From Burkholderia sp. H160 (GTDB lineage: Bacteria > Pseudomonadota > Gammaproteobacteria > Burkholderiales > Burkholderiaceae): a stretch of 64,000 nucleotides of DNA. Position numbers and translations under genes: made by a program. This document shows positions 52,350-61,636 of the stretch, piece after piece. How positions within the stretch are numbered: the stretch's first letter is position 1; each line of letters starts with the position of its first letter. The stretch lies in the NCBI GenBank assembly GCA_000173575.1, contig ABYL01000028.1:1-64000 (forward strand). The letters are read 5' to 3'. Below the pieces are notes generated by a model. The model searched no databases, was not told the DNA's origin, and saw only the letters and a list, made by a program, of their open reading frames with translations.

Positions 52350-53321
52350 ATGAAAACGGACGGAGGCGGCTCGATCGATCTGTTCAGGGCCCTGAAAACG
52401 TTCGCCGCCACCGTCGAGTCGACGAATTTCTCGGCGGCCGGCCGCCAGCTCGGCGTGACACCCGGCGCGGTGAGCAAACAGATCGGCATGCTGGAGACGC
52501 TGCTCGGTTGCAGGCTGTTCCAGCGCACGACACGGCATCTCTCGGTGACGGACGAGGGGCGGCGCCTGTATGCAATGGCGCGCGAGCCAGCACAACAGAT
52601 CGAAGACGCGATCGCCGCGTTGTCGTCTAACGAAACTCAATTGAGCGGCACGGTCAAGGTGTCGTTGCCGATCGCCTTCAGCCGCGTTGCACTGCTGCCG
52701 GTACTGGGCCGATTCCGCGAGCGCTACCCTCAGGTCACTCTTGATCTACGATTCGAAAATCGCCACGTGGATCTGATTTCGGAAGGATATGACTGCGCGA
52801 TCGGACAATTGCACGATACGGATTCCAGTGTAGTCGCGCGCACGCTCGCGTCCTTGACGCTCATCCTGTGCGCGGCGCCCGCCTATCTGGAGCGGCACGG
52901 CGAACCACAGACGATCGAAGACCTCGAACACCACGAACTCATCGCGTTCCGTTCCCCCAGTTCGGGAAGAATCCAGACGTGGAAGCTTCTGGCGCGCAAC
53001 AAGGAGGTCGTGTTCGAGCCGGGTTCGCACCTCATCGTCTCCGATACGGAGGCGTTGACCGAGGTTGCCGTGGGCGGTTGCGGCATCGCGCTGCTTGGTG
53101 CACATCATGCGGCCGCGCTGATTGCCGCTGGGAGGCTGCAGCGCGTGCTGCCGAAATTCGTCTCACGGCGCAGCGACATCTGCATCTACTATGCGGCGCG
53201 GAGACACCTGCCGCCACGCGTCGCGGCATTTGTCGAGTTTGTCGTCGAGGAGGTCCGGCACAGCGAGATCGTCAATCAATCAACGGAACTGATACTGCAG
53301 CGTTCCGTTCAGATCCGGTGA
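52350..53321 (+). CDS. LysR-family transcriptional regulator
   Basis: A 323-residue regulator. The winged helix spans about 10-70 (IDLFRALKTFAATVESTNFSAAGRQLGVTPGAVSKQIGMLETLLGCRLFQRTTRHLSVT) and the effector domain about 95-305. This is the CrgA/aldehyde-related branch often divergent from dehydrogenases. The ATG at 52350 is chosen by homology and has AAGG upstream. The divergent aldehyde dehydrogenase operon, 103 bp away, is its likely target. Confidence 0.9.
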   Translation: MKTDGGGSIDLFRALKTFAATVESTNFSAAGRQLGVTPGAVSKQIGMLETLLGCRLFQRTTRHLSVTDEGRRLYAMAREPAQQIEDAIAALSSNETQLSGTVKVSLPIAFSRVALLPVLGRFRERYPQVTLDLRFENRHVDLISEGYDCAIGQLHDTDSSVVARTLASLTLILCAAPAYLERHGEPQTIEDLEHHELIAFRSPSSGRIQTWKLLARNKEVVFEPGSHLIVSDTEALTEVAVGGCGIALLGAHHAAALIAAGRLQRVLPKFVSRRSDICIYYAARRHLPPRVAAFVEFVVEEVRHSEIVNQSTELILQRSVQIR

Positions 53322-53663
53322 GTCCCCGGACGGTCTCCTCGCCAGGGTCAATACATTCAGAGAAAACGTGCGAGCGCGGCTGCTCGAGCATCGAAATCCC
53401 GCGCGATCCTCGAGCGGCTGCGCCATGGCCCTGCGAGGGTCAAGGACCTGGCTGCGGGCTTTCAGCAAAGCCGTCCGGCCATCTCCAAGCACCTGAAACT
53501 GTTGAGCGAGGCGGAACTTGTCATCGCGGAACCGGCCGGACGCGAACGCGTATATCGATTGCAAGGCGCGCCGATGCAACAAGTAGCGGGTTGGATTGAC
53601 GCCTACCGAATGCACTGGCAGGTCAGTTTGGATAGTCTCAAGGAACTGATGGAGAAATCATGA
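53322..53663 (+). pseudogene. ArsR-family regulator with a disrupted 5' end
   Basis: From about 53403 the frame gives AILERLRHGPARVKDLAAGF, then SRPAISKHLKLLSEAELVIAE and RVYRLQGAPMQQVAGWID, a clear ArsR winged helix ending in TGA at 53661-53663. No ATG, GTG or TTG start fits upstream in this frame. The expected N-terminus (RARLLEHRNPAR, resembling the usual LADPTRR block) is read in another frame, so a one-base shift near 53400 is likely. The stop overlaps the next ATG (53660), the normal layout for an ArsR-SRPBCC pair. Confidence 0.65.
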
Positions 53664-54436
53664 GCCTTTCGCAAAATAGCAGAGCCCGCGCGCTCGCCGA
53701 CGCCAACCGCGGCACGATATTGGCCGTCGTGGAAATCGCGGCCCCCGTGCAGAAGATCTTTGACGCCTTGACCTCCAGCGAAGTCACCCGGTGGTGGGGA
53801 TCGCCTGATACCTATCAGGTCACGGAGTGGGAGGCCGAGGTTCGACCAGGCGGCAAATGGCGGGCGAGTGGCGTGGGCGCTGCCGACGGCCACCTCTTCA
53901 GCGTGGGGGGAGAATACCTCGAAGTGTCACCACCAACGCGACTTGTGCAGACCTGGGTGGCAGATTGGGACGGCGGTAACGCCACGACCCTCACCTACGA
54001 GCTCAGTTCAATCGACGGCGGCACGCGACTGACGTTGTGGCACGAGGGCTTTGCTGGCCGTCCACAATCGTGTGCCGGACATGCGCAAGGCTGGGAGCGC
54101 GTGCTCGGGTGGCTCACGGCCTACGCATCGCCAGATGGAAAGGTCTCTCATTTCCTGTGCCGGCTGATTCCCCCACGCCCCGACTTCGCTCTGACTATGA
54201 ATGCGCAGGAGAAGTCGGCGATGAGCGAACATGCCAGGTACTGGGCTGGGAAGCTTCAGGAGGGCATCGTGGTCGCATTCGGGCCGGTAGCCGACCCGAA
54301 GGGCGGCTGGGGTGTCGGTATCGTACGCGCCAAGGAAGTGGCCGGCGTCGAAGCGATACGCGATGCGGACCCGGCGATGCTGGCGGACATTGGTATGCGA
54401 TACGAAATACTTCCGATGATGGCGGCTGTGTACTAG
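53660..54436 (+). CDS. SRPBCC (AHSA1-like) and YciI-like fusion protein
   Basis: A 258-residue protein with two parts. Residues about 20-150 form an AHSA1/START-type SRPBCC domain (VVEIAAPVQKIFDALTSSEVTRWWGSPDTY, then FSVGGEYLEVSPPTRLVQTW), a cavity fold that binds hydrophobic ligands. Residues about 165-258 are YciI-like (RPDFALTMNAQEKSAMSEHARYWAGKLQEGIVVAFGPVADPKGGWGVGIV), a small ferredoxin-like fold related to muconolactone isomerase. The fusion is uncommon. It overlaps an ArsR gene by 4 bp; such pairs are usually co-regulated, but here the regulator is broken. Confidence 0.8.
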   Translation: MSLSQNSRARALADANRGTILAVVEIAAPVQKIFDALTSSEVTRWWGSPDTYQVTEWEAEVRPGGKWRASGVGAADGHLFSVGGEYLEVSPPTRLVQTWVADWDGGNATTLTYELSSIDGGTRLTLWHEGFAGRPQSCAGHAQGWERVLGWLTAYASPDGKVSHFLCRLIPPRPDFALTMNAQEKSAMSEHARYWAGKLQEGIVVAFGPVADPKGGWGVGIVRAKEVAGVEAIRDADPAMLADIGMRYEILPMMAAVY

Positions 54437-54788
54437 CGCCGATAGGCAGTCGCGTTTTGAGCGACGCAGGTACCGTGCGACGTGGTTCGCGGAAGCGCTG
54501 AAGACAGATCCCTTCCAAGCGTCCGCTTTTTAAGCGCACCTGAGCGCAGGGGTACGACTAAAACGCGTTCAATTTCTCAGCGAGAATTAATGAGGAAACC
54601 TTATCTGCGTGGAAAGAACTAGCCCATTTCGCTTAACTTGACAAGACCGGAAAGGACCCACAACCAGCTGTTGGTGCGACAAATCTCTCTTGACGTTATC
54701 TCCCGCGCCTGCATAGACTTTGGACGTATTCAGGCTGGTTTTTCCGAACGTTCGACTATCCGAGGAAACGCATAACAATCCTGTCCGA
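54437..54788. other. Intergenic region, promoter of the Bmp-kinase unit
   Basis: No gene was found in these 352 bp. A weak promoter may be present: TTGACG at 54690-54695 and TAGACT 18 bp later (54714-54719), about 70 bp before the next start. Confidence 0.35.
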
Positions 54789-55706
54789 ATGAAACCGCAC
54801 CCCGTCAACGAGCGACGTCGCGTTGCCTGCTCGCTGCTCGCACTGTCCGCGTTCCTCCCGACCGCACTTCATAGCGCGACGCATGCATCCGTTGCAGGCA
54901 CGGTCAGCACATGGCCAGTGTTGCTGTTCATTCCCTATGGCGGAAGCGATCTCGGATTCAGCGAAGCCGCTTATCGCGGCTACCTCCAGGTGCGCAACAG
55001 CGGGTACCGGATCACGGTCGTGCGCGACGCCGACAGTCTGGGTGCTGCGCGAATTCTTACGATTATCGGCCGACACTACACGGCAGGTGTACGCGGTTTC
55101 ATTCTGGCAGGCGCCGAGCTGAGCGCGGTCACCGCAACGGCCGCAGCACAATACCCGCAAGCCTACTTCGCGACCTTGTCGGGTACGGCAAGTAGTCCCA
55201 ACGTCGTCAACTATTGTCTCGATTGCAAGAGCCTCGGTGGCGCGCTTGCTGGAGCTGTTGCCGCGAGCGTGTCGAAGACGAAGATCGTCGGGTTCGTCGG
55301 AGGCGTAGAGTCTGTCGACGGTACGGAGGCGCAAAGCTTCAGGCAGGCCGTACTTGCCAAGGCGCCCGACGCAACGGTTCTGGTAGATTGGGTCGGCAAC
55401 TGGGATGACCGCCGACGCACGCAGCAGTTGACCGTGCAGCAGATCGACGCCGGCGCCGACGTACTCGTTGCCGATGCAAATGACTCGGTGATCGTCGCGG
55501 CCGCCCGCCATCCGCGCGTCCGCGTGATCGGCTGGATGACCGACGCATCGCGTCGGTACGGAAACGTCGCGGCGAGCGTGATCATCGACACGAGCATCAT
55601 TTTCCGGCGTTTCGTCGATGCAGTGGTCGCGGGCCGATTTGAGGGCGGCGACTACCCCGTCGTCGATACGGACAATGTCTGGAAGATTGTGTGGCCGCAC
55701 GGGTAA
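54789..55706 (+). CDS. Bmp-family periplasmic binding protein-like
   Basis: A 305-residue exported protein with a signal peptide (RRRVACSLLALSAFLPTALHS) followed by a periplasmic binding fold of the Bmp/PnrA or type I sugar-binding class: VLLFIPYGGSDLGFSEAAYRGYLQVRN, then KTKIVGFVGGVESVDGTEAQSFRQAVLAKAP, with GADVLVADANDSV. The ATG at 54789 begins the signal peptide. No transporter genes follow; instead a histidine kinase starts 27 bp downstream. It is therefore more likely a periplasmic ligand sensor for that kinase than an import component; this is inference from layout. Confidence 0.8.
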   Translation: MKPHPVNERRRVACSLLALSAFLPTALHSATHASVAGTVSTWPVLLFIPYGGSDLGFSEAAYRGYLQVRNSGYRITVVRDADSLGAARILTIIGRHYTAGVRGFILAGAELSAVTATAAAQYPQAYFATLSGTASSPNVVNYCLDCKSLGGALAGAVAASVSKTKIVGFVGGVESVDGTEAQSFRQAVLAKAPDATVLVDWVGNWDDRRRTQQLTVQQIDAGADVLVADANDSVIVAAARHPRVRVIGWMTDASRRYGNVAASVIIDTSIIFRRFVDAVVAGRFEGGDYPVVDTDNVWKIVWPHG

Positions 55707-55733
55707 CCGCTGATATACGCTGAATTCGATAGC

Positions 55734-57107
55734 ATGAGCTCGTTGAAAAACCAGATTACTGTAACGTTGATCGTACTGGTCACGGCAGTCGGCCTCATCG
55801 ATGCGTATACGTCGTATTGGCTGTCGCGCAAGCACATCGGCGAACTGCTCGACGTGCACTTACAGGGCGCCGCTATCTGGCTGTCCGCCGGCAACGTCGG
55901 CGCGATAGGCTCGCACGGTCCGCCGCAGCACTCCGTCGACGGCTTTGTCGGTCAAATCTGGAGGCGAGGCGACGCGGCGCCCGCGGATAACACCGACCCG
56001 GAACTGCTATTCGATCGCAATGCGCCGGACGGATATTCGATCGAGAGTATCGGCGAGCATGCCTATCGCATTTACACGTTGAGAAAGGCCGACGGCCAGT
56101 ACACGTACCAGGTCGGACAGCCGGTCGCGTTCCGCGAAGAAACAGCAAGGCATGCCGCGCTCGAAAGCCTGATACCCACGCTCATCCTGATTCCACTCGT
56201 CTGGCTCGCTATTCCCTTTGTCGTCAACGCTGCGTTCGCGTCGCTGTCGCGTGCAGCGGCGCAGTCGGAGTTAGTCGCCATTCGGCACCTCGAGCCTCTC
56301 GATATATCGGGCGTGCCGGACGAGGTACGACCGTTCGCGGCGTCGATCAATCGGATGATTGCCCGCCTTCAGGTTGGTATCGACGCTGAGAAACGATTCA
56401 TCGCCGATGCCGCGCACGAGTTGCGCACGCCTATCGCTGCGATGCAGCTCCGCGTCGACAACCTCGTCAACGCTCCCGACGAGGCGGCACGCTCCGAGCG
56501 TCTGCGCGAATTGCGCGAGGCCATCGCTCGAGCGTCGACGATGATCCGACAGCTTCTGTCGCTAGCGCGAGCTGATGCACAGCTCGATCTGACGGCAATC
56601 GAGACAGTGGATCTGTCCCAGTTGGTTCAGAAGCTCGTCGCGGATTTTCTGCCGGTTGCAGATGCACGCTCGATCGATCTTGGTGTAGGGAAGTTCGAGA
56701 GCGCGCAAGTTGAAGCGCGTGAAGGAGAATTGCGTATGGCCGTGCGCAATCTGCTTGAGAACGCACTGCGCTATACACCGGCCGGCGGAGCCGTCGACAT
56801 CGATCTGTTCCGAAGCGCCGACGACTTGGTGGTGCGCGTGACCGACAACGGACCGGGCATTCCGGAAGCGTCGCTGCACCGGGTGTTCGACCGCTTTTTC
56901 CGTCTGCGTGCGGAGGATTCCGAAGGCAGCGGTCTCGGGCTTTCGATCGTCAAATCGGTCGTGGCGAAGTACCGGGGTTCTATTTCGCTTGCAAACCGCA
57001 GCGATGGACACAGCGGTCTGATCGCTACAATCGTTCTGCGCGGCGCGCGGCACTATGTAGGAGAGTGGGCCCTGAATGGCACCTGGTCACGGGTTTCGGT
57101 CGGGTAG
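55734..57107 (+). CDS. Sensor histidine kinase, QseC-like
   Basis: A 457-residue kinase with two membrane segments (about 8-28 and 145-168), a periplasmic loop of about 115 residues, HAMP linker, H-box FIADAAHELRTPIAAMQL, N-box NLLENALRYTP, G1 DNGPGIPEA, F-box FFRL and G2 GSGLGLSIVKSV. This is the QseC/PmrB-type layout. It is 27 bp after a Bmp-like periplasmic protein and shares its strand. The nearest same-type response regulator is at 60075, 3 kb further on, past a secreted glycosidase gene. Confidence 0.9.
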   Translation: MSSLKNQITVTLIVLVTAVGLIDAYTSYWLSRKHIGELLDVHLQGAAIWLSAGNVGAIGSHGPPQHSVDGFVGQIWRRGDAAPADNTDPELLFDRNAPDGYSIESIGEHAYRIYTLRKADGQYTYQVGQPVAFREETARHAALESLIPTLILIPLVWLAIPFVVNAAFASLSRAAAQSELVAIRHLEPLDISGVPDEVRPFAASINRMIARLQVGIDAEKRFIADAAHELRTPIAAMQLRVDNLVNAPDEAARSERLRELREAIARASTMIRQLLSLARADAQLDLTAIETVDLSQLVQKLVADFLPVADARSIDLGVGKFESAQVEAREGELRMAVRNLLENALRYTPAGGAVDIDLFRSADDLVVRVTDNGPGIPEASLHRVFDRFFRLRAEDSEGSGLGLSIVKSVVAKYRGSISLANRSDGHSGLIATIVLRGARHYVGEWALNGTWSRVSVG

Positions 57108-57523
57108 CGGCGTAACGCTAATTCTCATCTAATAGGCACCATACATACTGGCATTGTGACTACGTTCCTGTCAGGTTGCCTTCTCTGAGCAGCGAGTTGC
57201 TCGCAGCTCTTTTGGTGATGCGGGCGATCAGTGCGATTGCAGAAGCGACTTGCGGCGAGCGCTTTAGAGATGTTCCAAGAGCTGTGTCGGCGTTCTGCCG
57301 TATCTCGACGATTCGGTAAGTCAAGATGGCCAATTTGTCAATAGTGCGAATAATTCGGCATCCGAATGCATTGAACAAATGACCGTGGAAGAATCTGTCC
57401 GACTAATAGAAGGCTAATCCGGCGAGCGTTCAATAGAGCATATTGTCGCGACACCTTAAGTAGCTTTATCAAGCCTGACTGCGTCGCGACTCATGGCTAT
57501 CCAACAATCCGGAGATTTGGCCC
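57108..57523. other. Intergenic region before the glycosidase
   Basis: No gene was supportable in these 416 bp. Short frames exist on both strands without recognisable motifs. The base composition is lower in GC than the kinase gene upstream, in line with the glycosidase that follows. Confidence 0.4.
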
Positions 57524-58918
57524 ATGAAACGATCGCTCTTCCTGATATTTGCCGGAGTTTTCGCATTCAACGCACATGGTGCGACAACCATCATGAACAA
57601 CAAGCTCTATGTCGATGGTCAGGCTTGGTTTGTGAACGGCATGGTGTATCAACCTGAACCCCGTGGCTGGTACACCACCAATAGGCAATATGATGTCAAG
57701 GCCGGCGAGGGTGGGGCGTGGCTTTGCTCCGGCGCGCATGTCGACAATCAGAACAGCTGGACGAGCCCCTGCTACGACGATGATCTGGCCGGACTGCTAC
57801 CGGAAGGTGGCGACGGAAAAAATCTTCAATATAACAATGCGCTCAAGCAGCGATGGAAGCGCGATCTCGATGATATGCAAAATATGGGGGTCAACACACT
57901 TCGTCTGTACAACATCAATACATACAACAAGTCGCATACGGCATTTCTTGACGATCTGGACGCTCGGAAGATGAAGGTAATTTATCCTGTCCTCACAACT
58001 TACGCGTCGCAACAGCCGCCTGACACTGCTAAGGGAATCATCGCTTCAATTGTTCAGGAAACCTGTCCTTCCGGAACGCTGCACAACGCAGTGCTCGCGT
58101 ACAGCATTGGCAACGAATTCGACCAGGAGATTCTGGGCAATCCGAATGGAAATGTTGCCCAGAACGTCCAGCTTGCTGCCACGATCGTACGTGGGCTGTG
58201 TCCGTCTGCCAAAATCACGTATTCGGCGGTTGATAATCCGACTCAATGGACTCTGAACGCCAATGGCAAGAGTCCAATACTTGAGGCCATCGGCCCGAAC
58301 AATATCGATATTATTTCGGTGAATTCCGGTTATCGCGGCGACGCGTCCAACCCATCCTCTGCAGGCTCATACAATGGGATGTTCGACCAGATCACGGCGC
58401 TTACGCAGAAGTACAATAAGCCGTTTCTCATCAGCGAAATGGGTGCACATGATAACGAAACAGACAGCTTCAATCCACATTGGTGGAATTACGTTTGGGG
58501 TATCGTCGTTAGCCGTTCCCAACAGGCAAACAATGTGGGCACCGTGTACTTCGAGTATAGCGACGAGCCATTGAAGAAAACTCTGGCTTTCACGCAGCCG
58601 GACAATGATGCGTATATGGGAGTAACGACAGGCCAATGGCCGGCTCAGGGGGCCGATTCCCACGATTACAGTCAGACCGGCAACCTGGCCAATGTTCAGA
58701 AAACCGCGGACTATCAAGGTATTCTCAATTATCAAACCCAGGATAACGGAACAATTGTCTACCCGCAATCAAACCATGGCAGGGGCCGTTACGAGATGTT
58801 TGTAAGCGATAACAAAGGCATCAACGCCTGTAACTACAAATTTTCGCCGAATCCCTTCCAGATTGAATCGACATGCGCCGCAGCGGTCAACTCACTCAAC
58901 TTGCTCAGGACGAAGTAG
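57524..58918 (+). CDS. Secreted GH-A-clan glycoside hydrolase (GH72/beta-glucanosyltransferase-like)
   Basis: A 464-residue exported TIM-barrel enzyme. The signal peptide ends near NAHG-AT (about residue 19). Clan GH-A catalytic features are visible: acid/base Glu in AYSIGNEFDQEILG and nucleophile Glu in KPFLISEMGAHDNE. GVNTLRLYNINTYNKSHTAFLDDL and MKVIYPVLTTY resemble GH72 and GH17 beta-1,3-glucan enzymes. It may act on fungal or oomycete wall glucan, or on an own beta-glucan. The ATG at 57524 has GGAG upstream. Codon use and lower GC differ from the two-component genes on either side, suggesting later arrival. Confidence 0.75.
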   Translation: MKRSLFLIFAGVFAFNAHGATTIMNNKLYVDGQAWFVNGMVYQPEPRGWYTTNRQYDVKAGEGGAWLCSGAHVDNQNSWTSPCYDDDLAGLLPEGGDGKNLQYNNALKQRWKRDLDDMQNMGVNTLRLYNINTYNKSHTAFLDDLDARKMKVIYPVLTTYASQQPPDTAKGIIASIVQETCPSGTLHNAVLAYSIGNEFDQEILGNPNGNVAQNVQLAATIVRGLCPSAKITYSAVDNPTQWTLNANGKSPILEAIGPNNIDIISVNSGYRGDASNPSSAGSYNGMFDQITALTQKYNKPFLISEMGAHDNETDSFNPHWWNYVWGIVVSRSQQANNVGTVYFEYSDEPLKKTLAFTQPDNDAYMGVTTGQWPAQGADSHDYSQTGNLANVQKTADYQGILNYQTQDNGTIVYPQSNHGRGRYEMFVSDNKGINACNYKFSPNPFQIESTCAAAVNSLNLLRTK

Positions 58919-59318
58919 CGTCTCTGACAAAAAGCTGCCGAGAAGTCCGGTTGTCGAGGTTCCTGTTGCCTTGTTTCAAATTCGTTATAGCGGGCAATAC
59001 CGCTTTAAGGCCGATAGTCAATGCTATTAACCGTACTTCTTTCAACGCAAAGAGTACGGAGGCAACTTAGCAGATTATGATAGTAACATCGCCAGATCAA
59101 GCTGCGCATACACGCGAGCATGTTTCGAAACATTGCAAGGCGCCAACTATCCTATAAGTCAGATACAGATACGCAGTTTCCCACAGGGGCGGCAACGATT
59201 ATCGCAACCCTTTTACAGTACATCTGTCGATCCGAAAGAAATGGATGGAATACTCGAAAACATAAGAAGATTGGGATGCGTTTCTGACGTTGCCTTAATG
59301 TCACGTGTCGGGGAGTAG
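58919..59318 (+). pseudogene. Possible decayed coding remnant, unknown family
   Basis: A frame without start codon runs ...VPVALFQIRYSGQYRFKADSQCY, meets TAA at 59028, then continues PYFFQRKEYGGNLADYDSNI for about 95 codons to a TAG at 59318. The composition looks coding and a single stop breaks it. I do not recognise the family. It follows the glycosidase gene directly. Confidence 0.25.
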
Positions 59319-60074
59319 CATTATGGGAGTCAGTAAGCGCTATTTATCGCGACAAGGGCGGGTCGCCTGAGTTCAACCCCTGTTTGAAGTGTGTTCTGAA
59401 GCGACTCAACTCGCTTACAGACACCCATCGCGACCGACCCCATTTATTAGGCGCCGCCGGGGCAAAACAGGGACACCCCTATAGTTCAGGTTCGACTTGC
59501 TAGATGGGCTCGCAAGGACCGTTCCGATGTTTCTCATTCCAATCTCATTGTTGAGAACTAGACTATGTCCTGAGAAGAAGATTGCGGGTCGGTTGGCTGG
59601 GAAGTGCCAATGGAGAGTGGACTCAGGGACCTATTGCGAGCGAATCCCTGGCCCAAGATTGTCGCCTATGTGAGAGGGACCATGCTTCATGTGTATTTGC
59701 TGCCCGTCGATCCTGGAGATAGTGATTCTTCATGGGCTCCGTGTTCAGCCACTTGTGCAAATTTCGGGCAACGCAGCTTCATCAGTTCCGGCATTCGCGA
59801 GTGGTTCAGAAGGTTTTGCCCAGGGAGAGTCAATTCGCCTGATGCGAAGCTTCCGGACAACTGACTAGAGGAATGCGGCCAGACTCTCATACAATGACGA
59901 GTCTGGTTTAGCGTACAGATTGCAGGATCGGCATGCGGTCAGCCGGTTGACGGAATTGAAACGATAGCAAACTGAAACATCTGGCTTCTCTTCGGGCTTG
60001 CCGCAGGAATCGATATTGGAGCGCGCCCGCGGGTGAAACCAAAGACAACGCTTCATTGCCGTGGACACTGCACT
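59319..60074. other. Intergenic region before the response regulator
   Basis: About 750 bp in which two overlapping short frames on opposite strands (59604-59864 and 59687-59890) look equally plausible and neither is recognised. No RNA gene or clear promoter was identified. Confidence 0.35.
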
Positions 60075-60749
60075 ATGCGAGTGCTAATAGTTGAAGACGA
60101 CCTGCAGATCGGTCAAAGTTTGCTGCGCGCGCTTCAGGATGCGGAGTACAGCGTCGACTGGGTACGCGACGGCAATGCCGGCAGCGCGGCCATCGCTGCC
60201 GTTGAATATACGCTCGTCCTGCTCGATCTTGGTTTGCCCGGCATGGGCGGCATCGAATTGCTGAAGTCCTCGCGTGACAAGGGTAGCAAGGTGCCCATCC
60301 TGATCCTGACCGCACGTGACGACCTTGACGCCCGGGTCCAAGGGCTCGATTTCGGCGCTGACGACTACGTTCTCAAGCCCTTCCACCTGCCCGAACTGCT
60401 CGCGCGGATTCGTGCCGTGCTGCGTCGCAAGGCGGGCTTTGCGTCGTCGCGTCTTGGCAATGACACGCTGAACCTCGATCTTGACAAACGGACTCTATGC
60501 TGCAACGGGGTGTCGTCCGTTCTGTCGGCACGCGAATTCGCACTGATGTTCGCATTCCTTGAGCGGCCCGGTACTATCCTCTCGCGAGATCAGCTCGAGG
60601 GGAAGCTCTATGGTTGGGGTAAGGAAGTCGAGAGCAATGCGGTCGACGTGCTTATCCACGGTGTACGCAAGAAGTTCGGACAGTCTGTGATTCGCAACGT
60701 GCGTGGCCTCGGCTGGACCGTGACGCTCGGCGAATCGCCCGAGATCTGA
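60075..60749 (+). CDS. OmpR/QseB-family response regulator
   Basis: A 224-residue regulator starting MRVLIVEDDLQIGQSLLRAL. The receiver has D8/D9, phospho-acceptor Asp51 (LVLLDLGLPGMGG), LTARDDL and the Lys of YVLKPF. The winged helix (about 125-220) ends VIRNVRGLGWTVTL, close to QseB/PmrA/BasR. The likely partner is the QseC-like kinase at 55734, although a glycosidase gene and 1.1 kb of non-coding DNA separate them. The ATG at 60075 is chosen by homology. Confidence 0.92.
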   Translation: MRVLIVEDDLQIGQSLLRALQDAEYSVDWVRDGNAGSAAIAAVEYTLVLLDLGLPGMGGIELLKSSRDKGSKVPILILTARDDLDARVQGLDFGADDYVLKPFHLPELLARIRAVLRRKAGFASSRLGNDTLNLDLDKRTLCCNGVSSVLSAREFALMFAFLERPGTILSRDQLEGKLYGWGKEVESNAVDVLIHGVRKKFGQSVIRNVRGLGWTVTLGESPEI

Positions 60750-61636
60750 CGGCGAGTCTCGGCTACTCGCGGGTAGCGCGTTGTCAGGATCGGAGGCCCG
60801 AAGAGAAGCAAGTTCCGCATCGGTCAGCAAGAAGCCATTCATATATCGATTGCGCTGATCCGTACTTCGTAAACATTAGGAATGCGACACAATTGATGCT
60901 TGCGAACGCATCATCGAATTGCGCTTTCTCATGCGCCAGAATGGGATCGAAGCGCCTGGATGCTTGTGTTTTTGTTCCATTGAACAAAGCCCGGCTAGCG
61001 ATTACCTGTTGTTCCCTCCTACTAATAGATATCTAAGTCATCAAGAGCACTATGCAACCTAAGCGCAAGTAGTTGGTGTTTTATCAAACGCGCATTGGGT
61101 GGCTGGGCCTGATGTCTTCTCATCCATATTTACCCAATATGGTCAGGACTGGGCGCGAACTCGGACAGGGTCGACTTGTGTAATGAGACAGGCTTTGCCT
61201 GCGGCCTGGCCTGCTGGATCGTAAGATTTTTCATGAAAACATTTGATCATATTAAGCCGATTTTAAGTTTAATGATTATGTGTCTATTCGCTGTTTATAG
61301 CGGCAGATCAGATTCGAGGAAGGGGCGAAAGAAGTTCCAAAAGGCGCTTGGGGTTGCAAAGATCAGCCCTTTATGACGGCCTTTATCAAGCTGGAAAACC
61401 TTCGCCGAAATACCCCGGCGAAAGTTAGAAATTAATCACCTTCCTGGGCAGGGCTCAATTTCGCAGGCATCACTTGCCAGTGCGGCCTTCCGGTCATTCG
61501 TCGTGTCCAGAAATCGGACTTTGTCCGATCGGGCCGGTTCGCTCATAAAACCAGTCTCCGCGCGACTCGCGGACGAATTCGATGTCTTTTTGGAAGCACT
61601 GAAACCAGTTGCATTTGTTATTGCGACAAAACCAAA
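60750..61636. other. Intergenic region before the autotransporter-type gene
   Basis: Some 890 bp without a confident gene. A 47-codon frame from an ATG near 61233 has one hydrophobic stretch (ILSLMIMCLFAVY), which I cannot confirm as a gene. An inverted repeat TTCGCCG/CGGCGAA lies at 61401-61422 without a following T-run. Confidence 0.35.

Noticed and set aside
61401-61422. Inverted repeat TTCGCCG/CGGCGAA as a terminator
   Set aside because: There is no T-run after it on either strand and no gene ends close by.
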